A stretch of DNA of 64,000 bases, from NCBI GenBank assembly GCA_017433295.1, contig JAFRHL010000026.1, positions 99,782 to 163,781 of the forward strand. Direction: 5' to 3'. Below the pieces are notes generated by a model that saw nothing but the letters and a program-made list of their open reading frames with translations, was not told where the DNA came from and ran no database searches. A program made the translations under genes and the position numbers. Of the stretch, positions 53,901 to 61,459 are shown piece by piece (position 1 is the first letter of the stretch; every line of letters begins with the position of its first letter). Origin of the DNA: Eubacterium sp. (GTDB lineage: Bacteria > Bacillota > Clostridia > Lachnospirales > Lachnospiraceae).

Positions 53901-55409
53901 GCTGTCGGACCCTGAAGGGTTATCCGGTGTGGCAGCGCCAAGGATCAGCTGATCCATGCCTCTGTCTTCGTTGTTATGCCAGTTTGCGATTACGTCTGTA
54001 AACTCAATATTAGCCGGCAGTGTGTATTTTGTATCGTAGGTGGCCTTTGTCACGGTTCCCTTTTTAAACCGCATAGCCAGGTGGACACATACCAGATCCT
54101 TCTCTTTAAGGACAGACCCTTCTCTGACCCTGTTCCAGGATGCTTTTTCCTTATCGGAAGCCCTGTAGTACCACATTCCGGTGCCCATGGTCATGTAATC
54201 AGACAGATTGATGGCCAGCGCGCCTTTTCGTTTGTCTGTCTCATCTTTTACAGCTGCGTATTCTGTGGAAATCTCTTTATGTTTCTTTGTCTTCTCTGCG
54301 AATACAACCTTATTGCTGTTATCCTCCATGGGCTTTAAAGCCTTGGCGGTGACATACATATCTGCCCAGACATCCATGGGTTTCTTCGCATTCTGGGTTA
54401 TCATGTAGGAATCCCAGTCCACTGTCAGCTCCCATTTGTCTGTTTCATTATTTCTGGCGATCTCGTATTTTCCGGCCAGATACTTCTTACCCTTGGAGTT
54501 CTTATCCGGCGTGGACTTGCCGAGGATCAGCTGATTCATGCCATGGTCGTCATCGTTGAGCCATTTTGCTACAACGTCTGTGATCTCAACGTTTTCAGGA
54601 AGTTCATAAACCGTCTCGGAAATATTATCGGTTACGGCTCCTTTCTTAAACCTGAGTGCCAGATGCAGGCATACCAGGTCCTTCTTCCTTAAAGTTGTAT
54701 CCTTATCCACCTCTTTCCAGGAAGCTTTGGCCTTCTCGGAAGGTCTGTAATACCAGAGGCCTGTATCATCCGTCATATAATCTGAAATGTCCATGGTAAC
54801 AAGCTTTTCTTCCTGGCCTTGGACAATCTCATTCTGATCAGCGCTGTCTTTATTGTCTTTATCTGTCTTATTATCTTTTTTGCTGTCAGAGGATGTGTTT
54901 ATATCTTCTTTTTTATCTTCTTTCTTATTGTTGACAGTTTCTGTGCTATTGGAATCCGTTTTATCTTCTTCGGATACGGAAGTTCCAAATTTTTCGTTCT
55001 GCATCTGCGTACCGGCATTGGTCAGCTCTTCAGCTTCCGGGTTCTTATAGCAGGACTCCGTATGAACGTGACGTTCCTTACCACAAACAAGCTTGCTCTC
55101 ATAGCAGCTTTCATCATGGCTGTGTTCTTCCTTATCGCAGATCAGATTTCCCTCATCGTCATAGCACCCTTCACCATGGGTGTGCTCTTCCTTTCCGCAC
55201 ATTAAAACTTTCTCATAACAGGCGTCTGTATGTTCATGGGCTTCCTTGCCGCAATGTACATCCTGTTCAAGAGCAAGCGCAGGCAGGATCAGCGTATAGA
55301 CAGTGATAAACACCAATATTCCGGCTATTGCTGTCAGAATAGTAGTCAGACGTCTGTTCTTCTTACGCTGAGCAATATTATTTCTGATCTGTTCTGCTAG
55401 CTTTTTCAT
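47985..55409 (-). CDS. Giant LPXTG adhesin / tip pilin (2474 residues)
   Basis: Order of parts: basic N-terminus and membrane/signal helix ending LILPALALE (residues ~21-48); four Cx4HxHx3C units (C53-C64, C71-C82, C91-C102, C109-C120); charged linker; two tandem copies of a ~180-residue domain (~203-385 and ~393-575, each with DYMT..TG.WYYR and LRKKDLVCLHLALRFKKG-like segments); a Glu/Thr/Ala-rich stalk (~580-690); a long stretch of large unassigned domains; two FctA/Spy0128-like isopeptide domains (~1725-1990); a Cna-B domain with a ~170-residue insert (~2020-2280); a second Cna-B domain (~2295-2430); sorting signal LPSTGG at ~2439, helix and RRKQSL tail. It is probably a wall-linked adhesive subunit. 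Translated from the fibre operon or its own start 94 bp behind the MucBP gene. Confidence 0.88.
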   Translation of the reverse strand: MKKLAEQIRNNIAQRKKNRRLTTILTAIAGILVFITVYTLILPALALEQDVHCGKEAHEHTDACYEKVLMCGKEEHTHGEGCYDDEGNLICDKEEHSHDESCYESKLVCGKERHVHTESCYKNPEAEELTNAGTQMQNEKFGTSVSEEDKTDSNSTETVNNKKEDKKEDINTSSDSKKDNKTDKDNKDSADQNEIVQGQEEKLVTMDISDYMTDDTGLWYYRPSEKAKASWKEVDKDTTLRKKDLVCLHLALRFKKGAVTDNISETVYELPENVEITDVVAKWLNDDDHGMNQLILGKSTPDKNSKGKKYLAGKYEIARNNETDKWELTVDWDSYMITQNAKKPMDVWADMYVTAKALKPMEDNSNKVVFAEKTKKHKEISTEYAAVKDETDKRKGALAINLSDYMTMGTGMWYYRASDKEKASWNRVREGSVLKEKDLVCVHLAMRFKKGTVTKATYDTKYTLPANIEFTDVIANWHNNEDRGMDQLILGAATPDNPSGSDSTGAGTYAISQNEDSGSWVMTVDWTPAMIAENAVGDVSVWADIYVTGKSLHPDEDGSNIVVFSHSNLDDRIVATVFDGVEEEDKQSEDQSALESDDQSGKMSEQNTGAEDIGAGDDQQSEQDTGEEATTEGEKVEEGSETTTAAEPADEATTEAVDATAPADETNTEAAPETSTGSSEDTTEAPAAPVDPKDQAVAGDLFYDGPDYTVSVSYGPEVGLPADVKLDVREIKEDSQSKAEQKEYADYFDQASEAIKNENKADVKSARFFDITFIDGQKEIEPSAPINVKIQYKKAEAIEDNQEVAAVHLPDKADNEVLSDVEVQKAGDGVKEVEFTADSFSVYGIVYTVDYYINGYEFHMPGSGTMKLSELFRQLKINEDVHNVEKVDFTDETLLKITADWHLGFVGSYDWTIKSLKPFTTWEKLTVTMKDGTVYEIDVTDSQTTGFDVEINFFDYDGTTPVTVPPVDGNYYLIVAGTDFGKDAMNGCPANTLWAIRKLDNFAGNTTPQTISIEKFNNDQNAVNNARSYDSLSQEEKNKLKVRLVYSSQNIGTLADLKQLANNDQNDHKYSTMMNSGIEGYDVMNTTGWSDGISCDYQVNIKKGNTKEFDVKLTFTDEPGIISANKDFYVLLDATSQDGNNHYYKAVPLVTDGSSSTVYLPVTGKWSDDQTYSENWSNITAKIVKPYNGNDLTVPNNCKGDQKYVTAYNLGDYSFTDFSQNKNGLITETDDTNHITRTEYQFNLSRVNLEEAVHPDYILGEAVEFGIVANKYKQEGHTETNFAVNYFEGNGTNMDIDGSGEGAIPFYVGKIENQMWISEKTKTPVDIFMTAEDDDHDSDTQLDHRKLRLTTTKPVEIIHMTQSEIKTYVDGLIRYGQDMSIAMAAKSTVKPVMDNDNIRQLDFRDYPDNTTIYVDCTNINEKIIKTQGWNIYKLENQSIVFNIPGESAYVGEFYVSVYDTDGTLKVDKVQSTTQALDADQTHNKLVDDVILNHITFNAYQATTFETKNASAVFLAPFAETAKQENGAGWILAKGTVDSKAEWHFYYHYRKYVSVSEGDLVLFSKTLKDSDGNTIPFSSNTEFEFKLTQTDKDWKALENGEVKTVTTNAAGEVKFRAFKYTNEQLDKDTDPTKYLPTSFYYVIKEQHPSSATKGEDGFYYLNGIKYGNTKYKIRVLATDDGNGKINCKFYKVNDDNAEEELNPQQMFAGIGIYSLGPYDNTVATGSAKIDGQKEIKNLDGTTRQITAEDVGAYSFKLEAITSGAPMPENTTVKMESPDNPAFSFGDIKFSLTDLTMNNGVPQETTFSYKIVETGQRTGITNDARTHTVNIKVSANENNPLLLDTSVEYFINGTKIDNAKYDLFSNTYETTTSTTLEGTKTLTGRKMTDSEFTFNAVLTKTMINGNEATYSTDEDRAAFKYASASAVGHNAAQETPDANDSNSYTGTITFDELVFKKPGEYTYLITEDTSNLPAGVTQTGTQSFTATITVVADENGDLSVNQPIQYSAPVAFTNTWTKPDGYSLDVTKNWKDASNRDTDGQDVEIQLIRHRISDTASTNSSDQNSESDNSAGIKLPSSDAWGKPINIIGNDSLDNIAIGKTIRLVVSRTNGSVDSGLKLKVRADYNWTWPGSYVEEITAIVEGNSHIFEVPYKSEYGRYVTIDFATLTGSTDYTWNIGYVVLEDTITIPSDNDDEGDVMKPDSQGTNYEVDSSGEYCFPLSPNQTIHFENLPYNDGNGTSYTYEVREVTQGAWTTTVTYYQNGQEVEKYNPAPADTDAAGSSGTVTIINKTTDNRKKNFGFVKVWKDDNGSGYATWQKNITVNLYRKSKADGSSEEPVKAITIANGDATAEGLDITSTPPETGKENQGYQFTITGLDYYDSNGFEYDYYVKEAEVEGYNISYGFFQGDSDERTPTVGVNQTNASDGQVIINTSESNVELPSTGGIGTDVFRFAGIMLIVFAGTALAFRAFRRKQSL

Positions 55410-55503
55410 TAAACAATCTCCTTGAATTATGGCATCCGGTCTCTCTTTTTAAGGACAGCCCGGACAATTATTCGTGTTATTGCCAAACTCCTTGTTTCTG
55501 ATC

Positions 55504-56604
55504 TTACTCTTGTTCGTCCTCATCGTCCTGATCATCCTCTGACCTGTAGATAAGGAAATAATACAATGCTCCGGCTGCTGCCGCGATTGCGGCCACAGAA
55601 CCTAAACCTATGCCGATCTTTGCCGGCATGGAAAGGCCTGTTCCGGAAGTATCGTTCTCCAGAACATCTGCCTCTGTATCTCCTTCCGATCCGTCTCCGG
55701 ATCCGTCGAAGTCAGCCAGAGGTGTTTCCTGATCATCAATGTCAACTAAGTCCGGAACTTCATCCGGGTTATCCGGCATATCTTCCGTATTGGCAATGCC
55801 TGTGTCTCCTGCCGGGGCTGCCGTTGTCGCTGCCGCGGTGGGTCCGGTCTCGTTGTTATCTGCCGGTGTATTCGTCTGGTTGCCGTTGTTGCCGTTGTTT
55901 CTCTCTATAATCGTGGTCTGGTTATTGGTCTCCGGCTCATTATCTTCCTGCTCCCTGTTGGTCGCAGCAGGACTCTGGGTCGTCTGTTCCTTGCCGGAAG
56001 CGGTTGTCTCCTGCTGTATCTTACGATAAACAAATGTGAAATTATTAGCTGAGGCGTTGGCGGACAGGGTCTTCGTGAGGTTTCTCGCCTGGGGATAGTA
56101 ACCGTCAATGTACTCGTAGGCCACCACCGGCTTATCTCCCACATTCCCGTAATAGGTATCGCTTTCAGCCAGCTTGTTTCCAGCCTCGTCCACATAGTTT
56201 ACGTAATACTCTACCGTACTTCCGGCTATTCCGTAGGCCACCACATAATCGATGTCCCCGGTTACCGTGAAGGATTCCGGTCCTACGGTATTATTATCTT
56301 TCGCGCTTTCTCTGAAGCCTCTAACATAATACTTATCGTCTGTCAGTTTCACGGTATTCTTGGTCAGGCCTATACTGTTAAAGTTAAATTCATCGCCGTA
56401 CTTCAGCCCTTTAAACACCTTCACTTCGTTCACGCTGTCACTTTTCCCGGAATAGTTTCCCCTTTCACCCGAGTAGATCCGGACCTTGTAGGTCGTCCCG
56501 GCCGCCCTTACCGGTCTTGCCATAAAGGGAAGGATAAAGGCCAGGCTCAGAACAAGCGCGAGTATACAGGCAGCAAATGTTCTTATCTCTTTATTCTTTC
56601 TCAT
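55504..56604 (-). CDS. MucBP-domain surface protein with a membrane anchor
   Basis: 366 residues. Signal peptide (LALVLSLAFILPFMARPVRAA), a first beta domain (~35-120), a MucBP-like domain (VEYYVNYVDEAGNKLAESDTYYGNVGDKPV, abbreviated; TLSANASANNFTFVYRK), a long N/T/E-rich stalk, then a membrane helix (IGIGLGSVAAIAAAAGALYYFLIY) with an acidic end. No sorting motif, so it stays in the membrane and may be the basal or retention subunit. Its start overlaps the end of the VKTGD protein gene by 4 bp. Confidence 0.78.
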   Translation of the reverse strand: MRKNKEIRTFAACILALVLSLAFILPFMARPVRAAGTTYKVRIYSGERGNYSGKSDSVNEVKVFKGLKYGDEFNFNSIGLTKNTVKLTDDKYYVRGFRESAKDNNTVGPESFTVTGDIDYVVAYGIAGSTVEYYVNYVDEAGNKLAESDTYYGNVGDKPVVAYEYIDGYYPQARNLTKTLSANASANNFTFVYRKIQQETTASGKEQTTQSPAATNREQEDNEPETNNQTTIIERNNGNNGNQTNTPADNNETGPTAAATTAAPAGDTGIANTEDMPDNPDEVPDLVDIDDQETPLADFDGSGDGSEGDTEADVLENDTSGTGLSMPAKIGIGLGSVAAIAAAAGALYYFLIYRSEDDQDDEDEQE

Positions 56605-57470
56605 GATCCGGCTCCCTCCTTCCTTTTCTTACGGCTTCCCAGGATACAGAAGAGGGTAAAGAAGAGAAGGAATAATCCTCCGGCTCCTGCCACCAGAAAA
56701 TAGGGAAGCATGTTGGTGTCATCACCGGTCTTTACCACAGTGGTCCTGGTGGTATTCCCGCTCCGGCGTGTGGTGCCGTCCGACTCCGTAGTTGTGCCGT
56801 TTGACTCTGTTGTTCCTTCGGAATTATCTGAGAGCTCCACTGCGAAGTTCATCTGAAGGTCCGCCAGGGTATCCTGGTAATCGTTGTTCTGGGTCTCTCC
56901 GTCCAGGCCCACTTCCAGGTCGATTCTGCCAGTCTTCCCCTTGGAAAGCTTATCAAGATAGAAATAATCCTGAAGGGCATCTGTGGCTTCTTTCAGACCT
57001 TCGCCGGCGGGACTGACGTCATCACCACCGACTGTGTCAGAATCAAACAGGACTTTCACTTCCCCGTCCGGATTCGTGTAGGTCAGCTTATAGGTATAGG
57101 CTCCGCCTGCCGTGGCTTTGTCCTTACTCCTGTCCTCCAGGGAATGGAGCACCTTGTTGGTCATATACCAGTCTGTGGTAGCGTCATTCTCGTTGGACAG
57201 CTGCATAGTCAGTTTGGCGTTATCGCCGGGCTGCATTCCGAAGATGACCTCATCAAGGTCTTTTGTCTTGAAATTGCTGACCATCTCCTTATCTTTGGTA
57301 AACTCCACAGACCAGTCAGAGCTTCCTGTCATAGTATCAGCATTTACATAGTCAGCCGGTATGACCAGGGCCAGTGTCAGGGCTGCCGCCGCAAAAAGGG
57401 CTGCCATACATTTCATAATACGATTATCAGATATTACGCCCGGGAGGGCTGCTATATTTAATTTCTTCAT
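56601..57470 (-). CDS. Fibre subunit with a VKTGD sorting-like motif
   Basis: 289 residues. Signal peptide (LFAAAALTLALVIPADYVNA), a single beta-rich ectodomain (~45-215, with MQPGDNAKLTMQLSNENDATTDWYM, abbreviated), a Thr/Ser-rich linker, then TVVKTGDDTN, a membrane helix and RKKRKEG. VKTGD just before the helix resembles sorting motifs of gut Firmicutes sortases other than the strict LPXTG type. It may be a minor subunit or the wall anchor. Confidence 0.75.
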   Translation of the reverse strand: MKKLNIAALPGVISDNRIMKCMAALFAAAALTLALVIPADYVNADTMTGSSDWSVEFTKDKEMVSNFKTKDLDEVIFGMQPGDNAKLTMQLSNENDATTDWYMTNKVLHSLEDRSKDKATAGGAYTYKLTYTNPDGEVKVLFDSDTVGGDDVSPAGEGLKEATDALQDYFYLDKLSKGKTGRIDLEVGLDGETQNNDYQDTLADLQMNFAVELSDNSEGTTESNGTTTESDGTTRRSGNTTRTTVVKTGDDTNMLPYFLVAGAGGLFLLFFTLFCILGSRKKRKEGAGS

Positions 57471-57486
57471 CTGCTACCCCTCCTTA

Positions 57487-58395
57487 TTATTCCAGGCTCA
57501 AGGTGAGATCATCACCGCTGCCGCTGATCTTAACGTTACGTCCCCAGGCGGAAGGAATCGCCTCATTTGCGTTGTTCTGCTGAACCGCGTCTACTGTGGC
57601 TTCGATACAGAAGCACTTGCCGTCGTAATCATAGGTGGTGGTAATGGTCTTACCGTTATCAGTAGTTTTCACACTCTGGGTCACCTTTCTGGCAACCATC
57701 TCCTTGATCGTAAGCGTATCCGTCAGATCCACTGTCTCTTCCCCGTTCTTAAGAAGAGCGCTATAGTAGGCGACTGTTCTCTCATCGGTGGAAGCTTTCT
57801 CATCAATGATCCAGTGGGCACCGTCTCCACTGGTGTTGACCAGGTGCAGGTCAATAACCGAAGGGTCAAGGTCGGGCAGCTTTTTAGCATCCGGATCATT
57901 GGGCTCTTTGTCCGTCCAGTACTTGTATAGTGAAATACGTACAAACTGGTTGATACCTTCTGCATTATCCCTGGTATTCTCTCCACTGGAATTTCTTGCC
58001 CGGATCTTCTCAGTATAGGCGGCTCCTATCTTAAGATCCTCAAGAACCGTATTCCCGTCTTCGTCTTTTACTACTTTTCCATCTTCGTCCTTCTTCTCAA
58101 GCATATGCCCGAGAAGCACTCCTGTGGCTTCATCCCATGTTCCGTCAGACTCGCCGGAATAGTTCCTGTAGGATACGTCCTGGCCGTTCTCCATCAGGGT
58201 CACACCGATATGGTACATGCCGTACTGGCTGGCCAGGGTTTCTGAAAAGTAGGTCAGTGCCGCTCTGGCGCCTCCGATACCGGAGATCAGGAGCAGGATT
58301 GCCGCCAGGGCAAACATGGCGATGGTGGCGGCTGGTGACAGGAGTATATCCCGGAGTCTGCGGCCGGAAGATTTCTTTTTATTATTCTTCTTCAT
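57487..58395 (-). CDS. Fibre protein with SipW-type signal peptide
   Basis: 302 residues from the ATG at 58395, 8 bp behind AGGAGG (an ATG nine bases earlier overlaps the ribosome site). Basic N-terminus (MKKNNKKKSSGRRLRD), hydrophobic AAILLLISGIGGARAALTYF with the aromatic residue after the cleavage site typical of SipW-processed proteins, then a beta-rich domain with EKIRARNSSGENTRDNAEG and QFVRISLYKYW segments as in TasA/CalY-like proteins. No anchor. Likely a secreted fibre subunit processed by the signal peptidase at 63742. Confidence 0.7.
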   Translation of the reverse strand: MKKNNKKKSSGRRLRDILLSPAATIAMFALAAILLLISGIGGARAALTYFSETLASQYGMYHIGVTLMENGQDVSYRNYSGESDGTWDEATGVLLGHMLEKKDEDGKVVKDEDGNTVLEDLKIGAAYTEKIRARNSSGENTRDNAEGINQFVRISLYKYWTDKEPNDPDAKKLPDLDPSVIDLHLVNTSGDGAHWIIDEKASTDERTVAYYSALLKNGEETVDLTDTLTIKEMVARKVTQSVKTTDNGKTITTTYDYDGKCFCIEATVDAVQQNNANEAIPSAWGRNVKISGSGDDLTLSLE

Positions 58396-58412
58396 GTCTG
58401 GCATCCTCCTTC

Positions 58413-58964
58413 CTAGTCATTGGCCGTTACGGTGGTAGCGTCCACCTTGCCGGACCAGTCTGCATACGGTTTGCCTTCGGCATCATAAAGGACCGGTGTG
58501 GTCTCGTAAACAATAATTACATTAAATGATTCCGGGCCCGTTATTTCATCGCTTTTCGGCACATTGTTGATTGCTACTATAAGTTCATCGGTTGATTCTC
58601 CGGCATTAAGTATTTTGCCATAGTAGTAATAACTGCCTTCATCCGATGACTGTTCTGTCCAATTGCCGCTTTCAGTTATATCTAACTTATAAGCGGATTT
58701 ACAAAATGCCTTTGCCCGGACATACACAGGTTTGGAATCTTCTCCGCTGGTGATGGTAACACGCTTCCTCCAGTTTGAAAATTCCTCATCTGTGGTGGTA
58801 TGGTCTCCCAGATGGATAGTATATCCTCCTTTGGCCGTAGCGTATGTTGTGAAGTAGGCATATGCTTTATAAACAGTTGCCGAGAAGATCATCACTGCAA
58901 GAAGTGCAAACAGCAGCAATCCTGCAGATGAGCGTTTTGAAAGATTATTAATTGATTTTCTCAC
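58413..58964 (-). CDS. TasA/CalY-like fibre protein
   Basis: 183 residues. Signal peptide LLLFALLAVMIFSATVYKAYAYFTTYATAKGGYTIHLGD (given in part: VYKAYAYFTTYATAKGGYT is the typical SipW-dependent end), then a domain with VTITSGEDSKPVYVRAKAF and GPESFNVIIVYETTPVLYD. This is the TasA-like layout: small, secreted, no anchor. It lies directly between the SpaA-like gene and the larger SipW-type gene, with short gaps, in one operon. Confidence 0.72.
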   Translation of the reverse strand: MRKSINNLSKRSSAGLLLFALLAVMIFSATVYKAYAYFTTYATAKGGYTIHLGDHTTTDEEFSNWRKRVTITSGEDSKPVYVRAKAFCKSAYKLDITESGNWTEQSSDEGSYYYYGKILNAGESTDELIVAINNVPKSDEITGPESFNVIIVYETTPVLYDAEGKPYADWSGKVDATTVTAND

Positions 58965-58978
58965 CTTTGCACCTCCCT

Positions 58979-60109
58979 TTATTTCCTGGCATGGTCGTTA
59001 CCATCATCATCCAGACCCTGTACCCACTCCCATCCGTTCTTCGTATCATTGGAGAACTTATTGGCAATGGAACCGCCGCCTTTATAAGTATCATCATAGG
59101 TGTTCTTAAACTCTGCCCTGACTACCTGTGCCGCTTCAACAGTTACCTGTCTGCTCTTGTCTGTGGTCACGGCGTAATTCCCTCCGCTGTAGGTCTCCTC
59201 AACTGTCAGCTTCAGTCCGGCAGGCAGGTCCTCAATCAGGATCTCTTTTCCATCCTTCTCACTGGGTTCATCAAATACGATGGAGAAGTAATCATCGTAA
59301 ACTTTTCCTTTTGTATCTGTATCAAAAACATGAAAAACAAAAGTAGCAGGATCTTTTGTCTCATATTTATCAAGCTTCTTGACGATGCGGATGGAGGATT
59401 TCACCGGTTCTCTGGCGGCCTTCAGGTAGATTACCGCGTCATAGATCCATTCACCGGTATTGGCTGTATTGATCTGGCCGGCTTCATTGACATCTTTTGA
59501 CGGGAGCGCAACCAGTTCCGGCTCAAAGCGGTACTCATACAGGTCTGAATTGGCAATGGTATATATCCTGCCATCTTCTGATGTCTTAATGTACTCATTA
59601 GAGCTAATGGTGCTTCCCCTGGCGATCACCAGATACAAGCCTGCGCCGAGATCAGACATCTTCGTGTCAATCCCTGCTCCTTTTACATCCGGGGTCTGCG
59701 CCTGTGCCTCCGGAGCAGTTCCCAGAGCAATGGCAGCCGCCTCCTGACCGGCCTTTCTCCACTGCTCATTGGTCATTTTCGTAATATCGCCGCCTGCATC
59801 ATCTTTCTCAAACAGACCTTTATATGGTTCTTTAACTGAAAAATCATAAGTATCATAACCGGACACCTTCTTTGCGTCCGCCACTTTATAAAGGTCGATG
59901 ACTATATGAGCATTACCAATGTCATCAGAGAATTCATTCTTATCCTGTTCTCCGCCGCCGGCAGGCTTTACCGTCAGCGATACCGGTCTGGTCACATCAA
60001 CCGTCTCCGCCAGGCATGCTGCCGGGGGCAGGATAAAGACCAGCGCCGCCAGCGCCAGCACTGTGCATGCTTTTAGAAGCAGCCTCTTTTTTGTTTTAAA
60101 AATGATCAT
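58979..60109 (-). CDS. SpaA-like minor fibre subunit without sorting motif
   Basis: 376 residues (start ATG 60109). Signal peptide (VLALAALVFILPPAACLAE), a domain with GAGLYLVIARGSTISSNEY typical of SpaA-type pilin N-domains, and a DUF5979/Cna-B-like C-terminal domain (SSIRIVKKLDKYETKDPATF, EILIEDLPAGLKLTVEETYSG, abbreviated). The C-terminus is hydrophilic (WVQGLDDDGNDHARK): there is neither LPXTG nor membrane helix, unusual for a sortase-linked pilin. It follows the sortase gene by 31 bp. Confidence 0.8.
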   Translation of the reverse strand: MIIFKTKKRLLLKACTVLALAALVFILPPAACLAETVDVTRPVSLTVKPAGGGEQDKNEFSDDIGNAHIVIDLYKVADAKKVSGYDTYDFSVKEPYKGLFEKDDAGGDITKMTNEQWRKAGQEAAAIALGTAPEAQAQTPDVKGAGIDTKMSDLGAGLYLVIARGSTISSNEYIKTSEDGRIYTIANSDLYEYRFEPELVALPSKDVNEAGQINTANTGEWIYDAVIYLKAAREPVKSSIRIVKKLDKYETKDPATFVFHVFDTDTKGKVYDDYFSIVFDEPSEKDGKEILIEDLPAGLKLTVEETYSGGNYAVTTDKSRQVTVEAAQVVRAEFKNTYDDTYKGGGSIANKFSNDTKNGWEWVQGLDDDGNDHARK

Positions 60110-60139
60110 ATCTCTCATCTCTCTCCTCCTTTTTCCCGG

Positions 60140-61246
60140 CTACTGCTCTTTATCAGTGTCTGTTCCCGGATCCTCTCCGGCCACATCTGAGTAATCGTCA
60201 TTCGCCTGCTTAAACTCATTCATACTTTCATGTTCATCAAATACCGAGCGTTTCGCTTCCCTGCGTCTTGCTCTGTCTTCCAGAGTCCTCTGCCTTGCCA
60301 TATTCCTGATCATGGCCTGGCTCTCCCTCTTTCTCATGCCTTCTCCGCTGCCGGTCAGCATCATGATAAGAAGTACCAGAAGGACGGGTGCCGCCACAAG
60401 AGGCGCCACGATCATGGGCGCATACTGCATGGCGTCAGCAATAACTCTGATATCATCCAGTTCATTGGCCACCCTGTGTCCCCTGACCAGCATACGGTGG
60501 GTATTAACACCATATGGTGTACAGGTGATCAGGGTTACATAATCCTGGTTCTCATCGATCTCCAGATCCTGCATTTCGGATGGAAGAACGATGTGGATCT
60601 GATCCACCTCATAGGTCATGGTCCTGTCAAGGACCTGGATCACGAACCGGTCTCCGGCTTCCAGCTGGTCTATATCGGAAAACAGCTTTGCCGAGGGAAG
60701 GCCTCTGTGCCCGGAAAGGACCGCATGGGTCCCGGTACCGCCGATGGGAAAGGAAGATCCTTCTATGTGGCCGATGGCGATCTGGAGTACCGCCTCGTTG
60801 GTACCGTGGTAAATGGGCAGGCTGACATTGATCTTGGATATCTCTATATAGCCCATAATGCCTGTTCCGGTAACATCCAGAATACTGTTATATTCTTTCA
60901 GCTCCTCCTTTGACATGCGGAACCGGCCGGATTTCTCCCTGAGGCTGACATTATACTGCTCTGCCTCCTTCCACAGCTTATCGATATTCTTCTGATCCAT
61001 GTCGGCAACCTTTTCAACGTATCCCGCGATGGCCCTGGACTGATGAAAGGAGTTCCACCAGTCAGAGAACTTGGGGTAAGCCAGGATTCCTAAACCGGCC
61101 AGCAGGATCACTGTCAGCAAAAAGTTGGTGATGCTGAACCGTTTCTTTTTCTTACCCTTCCCTGCCTTGCCTTTCTTCTTCTCCGGCTTTGCCTTTGCCG
61201 GCCTCTTCCTTTTAGATGCCTTATTGTCCTTTACCGGGTTACTCAT
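60140..61246 (-). CDS. Class C-like (pilus) sortase
   Basis: 368 residues. Basic cytoplasmic N-terminus, membrane helix (ITNFLLTVILLAGLGILAY), sortase domain with His in GTHAVLSGHRGLPSAKLFSD, Cys in TLITCTPYGVNTHRMLVRGHR with the downstream Arg, then a second helix (PMIVAPLVAAPVLLVLLIMML) and a long charged cytoplasmic tail. This is the class C, pilin-polymerising layout. The DP(W/F) lid motif is not visible in the region before NSILDVTG. First gene behind the SARP-type promoter at 61357-61390. Confidence 0.9.
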   Translation of the reverse strand: MSNPVKDNKASKRKRPAKAKPEKKKGKAGKGKKKKRFSITNFLLTVILLAGLGILAYPKFSDWWNSFHQSRAIAGYVEKVADMDQKNIDKLWKEAEQYNVSLREKSGRFRMSKEELKEYNSILDVTGTGIMGYIEISKINVSLPIYHGTNEAVLQIAIGHIEGSSFPIGGTGTHAVLSGHRGLPSAKLFSDIDQLEAGDRFVIQVLDRTMTYEVDQIHIVLPSEMQDLEIDENQDYVTLITCTPYGVNTHRMLVRGHRVANELDDIRVIADAMQYAPMIVAPLVAAPVLLVLLIMMLTGSGEGMRKRESQAMIRNMARQRTLEDRARRREAKRSVFDEHESMNEFKQANDDYSDVAGEDPGTDTDKEQ

Positions 61247-61356
61247 AGTTATTATCTCTTTTCCAGACGGCTTTAGCTGCCGGTCTCACCCGCAGCTGGC
61301 ATAAAATGTCTTTCTATTTGCTATAGAATACTATAACAATACAGTTCTCCATCATC

Positions 61357-61390
61357 ATTATAGTATATATACAGTCAAAGCAACCGTCAA
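61357..61390 (-). promoter_or_regulatory. SARP-type promoter of the sortase/fibre operon
   Basis: On the minus strand TTTTGACGG, then TTGACTG 12 bp further (61390-61384 and 61378-61372), 10 bp, and TATAAT (61362-61357). Matches the pilin promoter base for base at the key positions TTTTGACG-N-TT-N3-TTGA. The 61247-61459 gap shows no other signal except AT-rich inverted repeats near 61420-61440. Confidence 0.7.
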
Positions 61391-61459
61391 AAACCTCCGC
61401 AAAATCGGGTATCTGTCATATAATAATTTATATTATTATTTGACGGCCGAATAATCGCC

